Below the pieces are notes generated by a model. That model was not told the origin of the DNA, did no database searches, and saw nothing but the letters and a program-made list of their open reading frames with translations. Shown here piece after piece: positions 52,092-62,005 of a stretch of 64,000 nucleotides of DNA. Every line of letters begins with the position of its first letter. Position 1 is the stretch's first letter. Origin of the DNA: Klebsormidium nitens (taxonomy: Eukaryota; Streptophyta; Klebsormidiophyceae; Klebsormidiales; Klebsormidiaceae); assembly GCA_000708835.1 (NCBI GenBank), contig DF237275.1, positions 33,404 to 97,403 on the forward strand. The letters run 5' to 3'. A program made the translations under genes and the position numbers.

Positions 52092-55000
52092 TTAAGCCTC
52101 TTTCTTTTGGACGTCGGTCTGGGCCTCTGGCGCGGCCTTTGCTTGTGAGTACAAGAAAGTACCCAAGATAGCAATGGCAGACCCGGCAGCATTCATCGGA
52201 AGGATGGGGTTCCTGAACGCAATGACTGAGGAGATGATGACAACGACCCGCTTCATGGTGTTTCCAATGGAGAAGGTGAGGGCGCTGATGCTGTCCAGTG
52301 CCTGGTACGAAACCTGGTTGTAGAGGTGGTAGAAGACGCTCTGGAGGAAGATCCACCTGTAAGCAAATACCATCGGTTCCATGAGCTCTCCAAGTAGAGC
52401 AGAAGGTCGAGAGTGTTTGAGAATGCAATAAACACTTCCCATGCTCAGGTGAAGACTTGCGCCCTCGCAGGAGCAAACTAGGCCTTGAACATAAGATCCA
52501 AACTGCAGTCCAAGCAAAGCATTCCATTTGCGCAGCTCGATGCTCTGTTTGAGGTCCAGACTACTTGGCTGCCAAACGTTTCTTGGCCAAAAAAAAGGTT
52601 GTAAGAAGGACTTCAAAGCAAAACCGCCATCAGCCAAGATGCTGGTTCTGCATTCCCGAGGGCCCAAGCCGACACAGGTAATCAAGGTCGGTCCTCGAGA
52701 CTCTAGTGCTCTGACTTTCAAGTATAATCAAGTTTTATAGGCCTAATCATATGGCTTTGCTCTTTGATGCCTGCTACATTTGGCAGTTTAAAACTCCCCC
52801 TTACCTTGCAGAAGACTGACAGAAATATCCAGAATAAAGCAAAGGTATCAGGCAGATATGCGGACCATGTAAGACACAACAAACACCGCAGCCGGACAAC
52901 GGGCGGAGCATGAACCCAGAACAGGGACCCTGCTGTCATCTCCTATCATAGGGGCTTGCTATAAGAACATTGTCGAGGTCATTGACACTTACCAGAGCAG
53001 CTTATCCCTCCCGATGTTGGCAACTGCGGTGCTCCAGGCTGACGACCACGTCGGTCCCTCAATCAGGATTGCGAACGGCAGCAGGTAAACAAGCGAAAGG
53101 ATGCTGATCCACCCATACAAGTTGATGCCACCAAGCTCGGGGAAGTCCTGCAGGAGGAGCATGAGGGGCGTTGAAGAAGTCGCAAGTGAGTTCACGTACA
53201 TGTGACCTGAATCTGGCTCAAGTGGTGAGCATTTTGACTCAATGGCCTCCAGCCGCAACACCTGGGTGCGCCAGCTTGCCAAGCACCAGTAGCTGGCAGG
53301 CTGTCAGTTGTCTGCAACTCAGCTCGTATAGATTACAACGGTTCCACTGCCAGTATGTGTTTGGGGCACCGCCTACTTCACAGCCAATCGCAAAGTTGCT
53401 GGAGCTCATCGCAAAGGGCACTTAGTCTCAGGGAAACATTGTCCTCCAGGCTGCTGCGAGATCAATGGAAGAAGAAGACAAACCAGCACTAGGCCAGATC
53501 AACCTGAAACATCGCAGTCTGCTCATCGATCTGAGCTGATTTCATGTTCCAGCTTAAAGCTCACAAACGCCACGCCATGTAAACACAACCAGCCTCAATA
53601 GATATAAGCTCGCAATGGCTACGGTTTAGCAATTCTCGAGCACTAGAAACCCTGTGGCCTTAACCAGTCGGCTGACTCCAAACAGGAAAATGTATTTTAC
53701 TTCTTACCTTCAGCTTCTCCTTGGACAGGATACCCCTAACCACAAAAGCCAGGTTGGAGATCATGGCGCCCCAGAAGCCCGCAGCATTGAAACTCAATTC
53801 GGACACGGCCGCCATCGAGCAACCAATCACAATTGGCAGAAGGGACAGGTACACGGCAGCCGGGAACTTCTGACCGAGGAACAGCGCCTGGAGCGCCACG
53901 TTGAAGACGGGTTCCGAGCTCTTGATAATGTGCGTGAAGGACACAGCAACCTACACATTGAAGAGCGTCAGTACAAAGACCGGCCGTTGTTTTGGGGGTG
54001 GCCAAATGCTCCTCATATGGTGAACACATGGAACCCTAGCAATAATCAGGCTGCAGCGAACAGTCTGTGAAGAATCAAGAGACACCCCTCGAATGAGGTT
54101 TTGATACGCCTCTTGTTTCAAATAGGTTTCAGCAAGATTGACAATCTGCAGAGGCTACACATATTTGAGCAATCAGCACTGTTTAAATATATACCGCCGT
54201 CCGCTCCACCACGCAATTGGAACTTGGAAAAAGTAAGAACGACAAAAAATGTGAAAACCTGGCTAACCTCCTCAAAAGGATCTAAATTACCATCAAAATA
54301 TTGCATCTAACGCTCGTGTACCATTCAGCATCATTTGTCCTCTTTTAGATTCTGGTGGCAAAAAGCAGCTGTTGATTGAAAGGACACTGTTCTTGCACCT
54401 TACAGGTACTAAGTCTCACGGATCGCAAGGCTACCGGCGGCGGTGGCTTTCAATGTTGCTATGTTTCACCGGCCTGCGCTTCTCAGAAATTGCCGATGGA
54501 TGATCTTCTTAATTAGAGTTCACCAAGCCAGAACTGACCAGCAGAGGTATCACCATGAGATCTCTGAGCGTGCAGGCTGACAATTGAAGCACATGCATGC
54601 ATTGTCAAAGAGCAGAGCAATTTGCCACGTACCTTGCTCATGGAGACAGTGGCTGCCACATGCCCAATCACATGGAAGAGCGCGACCGGTGCCAGCGCTT
54701 TGAAAAATTTTCCGTCCACCTCGGTGTACTTCTGCAGCTTTGTTGCCCAGAGGACGGCCATGATGGAAGAGCCTGCGACTAGCGAGAGCGTGGATGTGAG
54801 CCAGGGCGCGGGGAACACATTGAGGACCTTCTTGTTGTAGATGTTGAACACCACGTTGTTGAAGTACCAGAGACCGAAGATCAGGCCCAGCTTGGCGCCA
54901 CCAGCGGCCTTGACTGCAACCTCTTCCTTCTTCTCTTCGAGGGCATCCGAGCTAGCATCCCCAGCCGCCGCTTGCGCGACAATCTGACCCCGAACAGGCT

Positions 55001-55244
55001 TGGAGAGCCTTAGCAACGGCAGGCTGATCCCCGATCCAACGAATGAGCTCCTTGCGAGTCCCGTCTTTGCCTTCAAGTTGGGGTAGCTGCGCTCGACTCC
55101 TGCCCTTCTGCATGCAGCCAGAGTGGCGCAGCTCCTTTGGAAGAGACAGGGAGTAGCAGCGGGCGACGCATGCTGGCGGTTGGGGAGGGAGACACCCAGG
55201 GGGATGGCAACACGCCCTGCGCAGACGGCTGTGGACGCCATCAT
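52092..55244 (-). CDS. plastid glucose-6-phosphate/phosphate translocator (GPT type, NST/TPT family), about 424 aa, 4 exons
   Basis: Exons: 55244-54633, 53950-53708, 53147-52993 and 52356-52092; all phases join. The antiporter exchanges sugar phosphate for inorganic phosphate across the inner plastid envelope. Residues 1 to about 95 are a Ser/Ala/Arg-rich chloroplast transit peptide (MMASTAVCAGRVAIPLG...). Then follow hydrophobic helices with signatures WYFNNVVFNIYNKKVLN, PWLTSTLSLVAGS, HVIGHVAATVSMSK, VAVSFTHIIKSSEPVF, FWGAMISNLAFVVRG, WWIFLQSVFYHLYNQVSY, LTFSIGNTMKRVVVI and AIAILGTFLYSQAK. The IIKSSEP, YNQVSY and SIGNTMKRV segments favour the GPT/XPT branch over TPT or PPT. The exact substrate is inferred. 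A second ATG immediately follows the first. The gene is head-to-head with the GT61 gene. Confidence 0.92.
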
Positions 55245-56420
55245 CCCGCTGGCTCTTTGGACAATGCAGATGGCCCTGCCTGCAACACCTTGAAGTTGAA
55301 GCCTAGGAAGAACTGAATCTGCGCCCTGAAATTGAATCTGACGCCCCAGCCTGTGAGCAATGTGGCACCCGCCAAAAAGGAATATCTTCCCAGCAAGACT
55401 GAAATCCTGCGGGCGGCTGCCTGCCGTCCGTTTTCAAGATTTGCAATATCATCTCACGGTCTCTATAGCACCATTTCAGCAAGTGTGATAAGTTCTGACC
55501 ATACTGTACCTTCTTTAGTTCGACAATGAACAAACTTGAAGCCAATCACAATGCACATCGACCTGGTGTAGACAACGGCTAGTTCCGAAGTTTGAAGTCG
55601 TTGACGGTTGACCGGCCCCGCTGCCGGGCGCACCGTCACGAGACACCAGCTGACACTGAGATGCAGAATGAATCTGTTTATTGCTTTCTTGATATATCAG
55701 TGTTAAAACAGGCCGTGGTCACCGTCATGCAAGAGCCGTCCGTACAGTGTCTCAGACAATGAATCATACATGCACATTCGTGAGCTGGTGACTCCAGTCT
55801 CCAACTCAAACATATTCCTTGCCTCAACTCGAGTCTTGACTCTTGAGTCAGCTCTCACCTCAGATTCAGAAGTTCACGGCTGGCCATTCTTCCTTCCCTC
55901 CCAGCAAAAGCAGCTCGAAAGGCGTTCCTTGCACGGCCGCTTGAGAAAGCTGCATCTGCGGCGGTACCTGCGGTGGTAGCCTTTCGCAGGGTGCTTGGTG
56001 GTGTGCAGCGGTGCCTAAGTATTCCGCATCCAGAAGCTTTCTTCCCACATTTATCACAAGGAGTCTCGTTTTCTTCAGTTGCAAAAGCATATTCAAGCAA
56101 CTCAAAGATACTGAGCAATAGCTGGCAATCGCAAGCATTGACATGCAAGGGTGTTGGAAACAGAGCGCTGTTGACAACAACATCGCTATAGCCGCTCATC
56201 CGGCTGTCCTGTTGAGGTTGCTGAGTTGCTTTCTGCTCCTCACTCGAGCAGCTAAGCAGAGCTGAAGTGCACTGATCTTTGACCAGCCTAGGAACACTTG
56301 CAAACCATAATCAACAACTTCTGCTTGGCGCTTAGCCAGAGGGACAAGCACAGTGCTGCAACCTGAAAAGCCTCTGCCTCTGCCTCAGCATTTTGAGTCT
56401 GCTGCAGCCGGAAGCGCAAG
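55245..56420. other. divergent intergenic region (translocator / GT61)
   Basis: A 1.2-kb spacer with both 5' leaders and promoters. Short ORFs only. No repeat, RNA gene or motif could be supported. Confidence 0.5.
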
Positions 56421-59400
56421 ATGAAGAAGCCAAGGGAGGCGTCCTCCCTCCTGGCCCTGCTCACAGGCCCTGTCGTTGCTGCATTACAGGGCCAAAAGAC
56501 GCGCCCAAGCCTCTTTGCCGGTCTCGTCCTGTGCGCGTTCATTGTCGGCCCGATCTGGTACACATTCCTCTCTGTCGCGCACCACATTGCACGGGATTGC
56601 GTTGCACCTCGAGGCCTCCGAGGGGGGCTGCCTCCCGAGCTTTGGGGCATGGTCAACACTGACCTGATAGGTGCCACTCTCATGGGGGGGGGCGGCGCAG
56701 GGGGGAAAATCGCGGACGCAAACGACACCCTGCCTGACTTCGAGCTGTTTGAGTGCGACCGCTCGTCGGAGTTGACGGACTACTGCGTGATCCAAGGGGA
56801 CGTACGAGTGGACTACCGCACGGGTGAGATCGTGCTCGTCGCTCGGCGGCCTGAGACCCCCCGGGGGCTGCTGCAGGTGCAACCGTACCCTCGGAAGTGG
56901 GACGATCCGGTCATGGACACGATTACAATGCAGGAGGTCTACTCGGTAGATGTTGATGGGGGGAACCCGGATGAGGAGAACACCGATTTGGACCACCTGA
57001 AAGCCCTCCGAGGGGGAGCGGCGAAGGGAGGTGATGGGAAGAAACGAGCCCCCCGCTTCCGGAGGAGAGGCAGCGCGCTGGAGTGCACAAAAACGAGCGA
57101 CGTGCCGGCGGTGCTCTTCTCGGCGGGGGGGTACAGCGGGGGTATCTTCCATGACTTCAATGAGGTCTTCATCCCCCTGTTCCAGACGACGCAGGTGCGC
57201 TTTTTCTGCTGGCTCATTTTGCTGCAGGTGCCTGACTTGGTGCAGTGAGCTTTCTCCCTGTCTGTTTGCAGCGGCATTGTCAATCTCTGTGCAGAGGGCA
57301 GATACTGCTTGCGCTGACCTTGGGTTCGGCGCGAAGAGCTATGCAGCTCTTGAAAAGTGGTTGCATGTTTGGGACGACCCTCTGAGCAGCAATCTTTGTG
57401 TTTGCTATCCCTTTGCAACCCTTGAAGCAATGCATGCAAGACCTAGAGGCTTCATCAACTCTTCTTTAAGTTTAGGGTCTGAACTCCAAGTTCCTCTGTT
57501 TACAAAGAGGCGTCCCACATTGACCAAGTCAATGAAGACTCATTCGGTCACCTCTTCCACGTTGCAGGGACTCCAGCGAGAGGTGGTCCTGATGGTTTCT
57601 GATCTGAAGGGCCCATGGTGGTTCCGGGGCGCCCCCAACGAGAGCTTTGCGGGCGCGTTCACAAACTACCCGGTCCGGCTCATGAACAGCGAGACGGACG
57701 CGGAGGGATCCCCGCAGGAGGTCGAGTGCTTCCCAAAGCTCATCATCGGGCTGAAGCACAACCTGTGCTTGTACGACGAGTACGGGGGCAAGAAGGAGCG
57801 TGATGAGGTGAGTTTGATTCTTCGTTTGTGGGGTCAGATTCGGGGTTCTGGAATAGAAACTGCTGTTGGGAGAGAATGCAAGCGCTTTCGAAATCGGGGG
57901 CTTAACAGTGTGAAAGTGCTTTTAGGAAGCACAGGTGGTCTTTCGTTATGGAGAGTTTCAAGCTGCACTAGTCTGATAAGGGCTTCTTGCATTTGAAGCG
58001 AGTTTACTGAGGCTGTGCTGCGATTGCTTTTGGTGCACAGAGAGCTTGATCATTTTGGAGCGCTCAACTGCCCTTAACTAGCTAGCAGCACAAACGTTTG
58101 CCAAAGTGAAACGTAATTCATGCAAGGTCAACTTGTCGCAGGGCTTTAGTAGGTTGTTATAGCTACTTGGATTTACCCTTGCTGGTTTTTTCTGCAGGTA
58201 AAAGCGGGTGTGCGGTTCAGAGACTTCTCGCTGAAGGTGATGGAGTCCATGAACCTGCCGGACTGGATGTGGGACCCGAATGTAAGCCCCTTGAAAGTCG
58301 CTTATCAAGCGTCCGTGCATGTCTCATTCGGTTGCGGTTCTCATGTGCCCTCCTTCTGCGAAGCAACGACGTGTTTTGATAATCAAACTGCGTATCGAAT
58401 TCGTCACCACATTATCCGCATGCTTTTGAGGTGGAGAAGCCAAGGTCACTCCTTTTGCCACTTTCCCCTGCTGAACAATGAGTGATTTGTGATTCCTAAT
58501 CACACATTGAATCATTCGCCCAGTCACTCCCACCGCAGATCATTTGCATGCCCCGTCGCACTCTCTTTCTGTCCCGTTCTGCAGAACAAGAGTATCCGCC
58601 AGTCACACTCCCGACCACACTCCCAATTAAACCTCATACTATCACACCATTTCACTGTCTGCCAACCACATCTCGAACCATGCTCCCAATCAAATCCACA
58701 ATCATACACCCTCTCATCGTCCTCCTTCCCTTCCCGCAGAACAACGAAGTGCTTCTGCCAATTGCATTTCAAACCATGCTCCCAATCAAATCCAGACTCA
58801 CACACCCTCTCATCGTCCTCCTTCCCTTCTCGCAGAACAACGGAGTGTCTCTCCCAGACGCATTCCAAAAGACAATCCCAATCAAACCCACAATCATACA
58901 CCCTCTCAATCCCCTCCTTCCCTTACCGCAGACCAACGACGTTTTGCTGCGATTGCCTTCCCAACCATGCTCCCATTTAACTCAAAAGAATATGCCCAAT
59001 CACATCCTTGCCGCTTTTTTCCGCAGAACAATGAGGTGTTTCTGCCAAGTGCATCCCTAACCGCACTCCCCAATCAAACCCATAAGAATACCCCCATTCA
59101 CATCCTTGCTGCTCTTCTCGCAGAACAACGAGGTGTTTCTGCCCAAGGGCAAGGTGCCCCACCTGTGCATCGTGCAGCGCCAAAAGACGAGGCGCATCTC
59201 CAACTACGACCGGCTGCGCGAGCTCGCCGTCGACGAGGGCTTTGGCGTTTTCGACATCGTCTTCGAGGAGTTGTCACCGCACCAGATCGTCGAGTTCATG
59301 CGATACTGTGATGGCCTGGTGAGTGCCAGTTTTGTGGGACGGGCATTATGTTCCTCTGGTTCTTGGATTTTGGAAATTAGTAAGGGCCCCAGTCTGGCTG

Positions 59401-62005
59401 CTTGTGGTGCTCAACCGCAACAGCTTGGGGGGTGTCGTCTATTCCTAAGAAAACCCTTTTTGTGTTTCTTCCTTTGGACTGCGTGGGTGTACGCTCTTGG
59501 TGTCATGTAGCCCGCATAGTTGCCGGCGTTGGCGACTCTGAAGGCTGTTGCCTTTTACTTGCGCCTCTACTGAACCGCCAGGCTGCATCAGCTTCAGGCC
59601 AATGCGGATCTTTGCGAAGTGCAGTCCCTCGAGGTGTTCGCCCTGCATCCGACTTTGGAATGTCTGATGCATCTTCACTATCCCCAGGCGCTTAGGATAT
59701 CACGTTCTATGCACTTCCATTGAGCTCGCCTCTTTTACCCGGACAGTGAGCAAAACGCCACTCAATGCTGAATTATAACTCACGCCCCCTTTTCACGATT
59801 GCAGATTGGAGTCCATGGTGCGGGCTTCACGAACACGGTGTTCATGCGGCCGCGGTCGGTGATCCTCCAGATCATGCCCTTCGGCGAGTACGGCGAGGGC
59901 ATGGTCGTCGGGCGCGAGTACAAAAATATCGCCGAAGCGCTCGCCGCGTCCTACATGGAGTGGTGAGGGGTTCTTCTTTTTTGGCTTTAAGATTTTTCCG
60001 AAACGTTCCCAAGGCGCTTGCGGCGTCCTACATGGAGTGGTGAGGGTTTCGGGTTCTTTAAATTTCACTAATTCAAGAAGCATCGCCGAAGCGCGCATGG
60101 CGTGCTACATGGTATGGTGGGCGAACATTTTCGGTCTGCGGCCGGCTGTGTCTGTGCGCTGGTGTTCTCTTGGTGGCCGCTGGCGTTGCTTCTTATTGTA
60201 ACATTGCCAAGGGGCCCTTCGCATTTTTCAAGGAGTGTTAAAGAATGCCTTGCGAGCTGGGGCCGGCGGTATGTGTGCTGGGGTCGCTGACGTCGCACGA
60301 TGACCTTTTGTTCTAGTAAACGTCTCGTCCGCTCAACTCCGGTTGCTTGTCCGAAATTCTGCAACTTCTTACCCGCCACCGTGGACCAACCACGTGGCTG
60401 CGACGTTTTTGAGGCCCGGTAGAATCACTTCGAGTACACTAAAGGCACATGGTACCAGTCAAATGCTCGGAGCGAGCCCTTTTGCTTTCGATCAGCCGTT
60501 CTTCTGACATGTTTTGGGCCCTTCTGCCCATCTTTTCTGGTGAGCCTCGACACCCAAGTGAAGATTCCATGCTTCGACGGCCCTGGAAGCGTCGCTGACG
60601 TCGAGTTCGACCCCTCTGACGTCAGTTTTCGCTTTCGCCCTGTCCAGGCACGTGCCCCGGGAGTACAGCTCCCTGTGGACGCAGTACAATGCGACGTCGG
60701 TGGAGCTGTCGGACCCGCGCAGCCTCTGGATGGATGACCTCATCAAGGCCATGACGCTCTATCATAGCCAGGTCAGTTCCGGAGTTTCTAGGTTTCTCAA
60801 AAACTTCTAGGCTTCTGAATAAGAGTTATAATCCGTTTTCTACGGTTGAGACCCGCTTTAAGGCCATGACACTCTACCACAGCCAGGTCAGTTCTGAAGT
60901 TTCTAGGTTGTCAATATTTTTTAGAATCTGTTTCTGGTGTCGAGACCCGCTTCAAGGCCATGACGTTCTACCACAGTTCAACAAGGCCATGCCGCTCTAT
61001 CATAGCCAGGTCAGTTCTGCTGTTTCTCGGTATTTGGTTATCTTTAAACATACGTTTTCGGGTGTTGAGACCCGCTTCAAGGCCGTGACTCCCTATCATA
61101 GCCAGGTCACTTTCGGGTTTCGGAAGATTCAGATTACTGTGTTTTGAGTTTTAAGGTTGAGACCAGTCATCGACGCTCTGCCACGCTCCGCCACGCCCTG
61201 CCAGAGCCACGTCAAGTATACGGTTTCTATGCTGAAAGTCTTCATGATATTTGGGTTTTGGGGTCTTCCAATCCTTCGAAGCCGTGATACTCCCTCACAG
61301 TCAGGTCGTTATCAAGAACACATAGGTTTGAATTGGAAACGGCAGCCGGCCTGTCCCGACATTCTTCATGACGTCCTCGAGGTTGCTTGCTCTGCAACCG
61401 CGTTTTCTCTTGTGTCCTCGGACTTGTCTCCTTACGTCCTCGAACCTGCCTGCTTACGTCATCAACACTGTCAGTTTCGCCCTCGACATTGTGCGTGAAG
61501 TCCTCGAGATTGCCTGTTTACGTCCTTGAGATTGTCTGTTTACGTCCTCGGACTTTTCGGCTTTCGTCCTCGAGAATGTCTGTTACGTCCTCGAACTCCG
61601 CTGTCCCGTTGCTTGGATTTTGAATCAATCCTTTGCGATGTTGCATGGCGATGCCACTAAAAACTTCCTCTACGGCACTTGTTTTCGAGGACAAAACAGA
61701 AAAGGAGTGTCTTGAACCCACTTGTTGGACTTTCCTTAGTACCTCAGTCGTATGATTCGCATTTTGTATCGACATCCTCTTACCCCGGTCCTGATTCTCT
61801 CCCAATACGTACAGACTTCCGGCTGTCCTTCCTCACACTTCGTACGGATTTTTGCCCGCAGGACGTCACGGTTCCGGAAAAGGTGTTCAAGACGCTGCTG
61901 CGGCACATGACGCACGCCCTCGCGCTCCAGGAGGGGATCACCGGGGAGTACATCAAGCGCCGGGTGGAGATCAACCGGGCAGAAGCAGCCCAAGCTGCCG
62001 CTTAA
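56421..62005 (+). CDS. GT61-family (DUF563) glycosyltransferase, type II membrane protein, about 572 aa, 7 exons
   Basis: Exons: 56421-57194, 57568-57807, 58198-58281, 59124-59318, 59805-59962, 60648-60771 and 61862-62005; phases agree throughout. A cytosolic Lys/Arg-rich start (MKKPREAS) is followed by one hydrophobic helix (SLFAGLVLCAFIVGPIWYTF, about residues 30-52), a Golgi signal anchor. The lumenal domain carries GT61 features: AVLFSAGGYSGGIFHDFNEV, EVECFPKLIIGLKH, VCIVQR-like HLCIVQRQKTRRISN, and the hallmark IGVHGAGFTNTVFMRPRSV. Plant GT61 enzymes add xylose or arabinose to xylan or N-glycans; which donor and acceptor apply here cannot be told. An acidic/basic low-complexity insert sits around residues 170-220. 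Introns 3, 5 and 6 contain tandem copies of the neighbouring exon edges, so alternative splice sites are plausible. Confidence 0.92.
58575..59145 (+). repeat. tandem copies of the GT61 exon 4 acceptor and exon start
   Basis: The true acceptor (cag at 59121-59123, then AACAACGAGGTGTTTCTGCC) is preceded by copies with cag at 59024 (AACAATGAGGTGTTTCTGCC), 58929 (ACCAACGACGTTTTGCTGCG), 58833 (AACAACGGAGTGTCTCTCCC) and 58737 (AACAACGAAGTGCTTCTGCC), and a weaker one at 58580 (AACAAGAGTATCCGCC). Spacing is 95-97 bp. The filler repeats CCAATCAAA and CACCCTCTCATCGTCC blocks. Confidence 0.92.
59925..60122 (+). repeat. tandem copies of the GT61 exon 5 donor edge
   Basis: The exon end ATCGCCGAAGCG...TCCTACATGGAGTG followed by GTGAGG (59928-59968) is repeated at 60011-60048 (GCGTCCTACATGGAGTGGTG) and, degenerate, at 60081-60120 (ATCGCCGAAGCGCGCATGGC, then TACATGGTATGGTGGGC). 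The copies are about 75 bp apart. Confidence 0.88.
60741..61310 (+). repeat. tandem copies of the GT61 exon 6 donor edge
   Basis: The exon end AAGGCCATGACGCTCTATCA, then TAGCCAG and GTCAGTTC (to 60779), recurs with the CCAG|GTCA junction at 60886, 61009 and 61105. A copy near 60975 has lost the donor, and a decayed copy lies near 61275-61310. Units are preceded by GAGACCCGCTTCAAGGCC. The period is roughly 95-120 bp. Confidence 0.9.
61360..61610. repeat. TTACGTCCTCGA-type minisatellite in GT61 intron 6
   Basis: About nine degenerate copies of ACGTCCTCGA or ACGTCCTCGG followed by a T-rich linker such as TTGTCTGTT, with a period of about 20-30 bp. It lies between the donor-edge copies and exon 7. 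Confidence 0.8.

Noticed and set aside
58489-59060. Ser/Pro-rich ORFs of 163-170 codons in GT61 intron 3
   Set aside because: Open frames arise from the 96-bp tandem repeat lacking stops; the GT61 coding frame skips this region.
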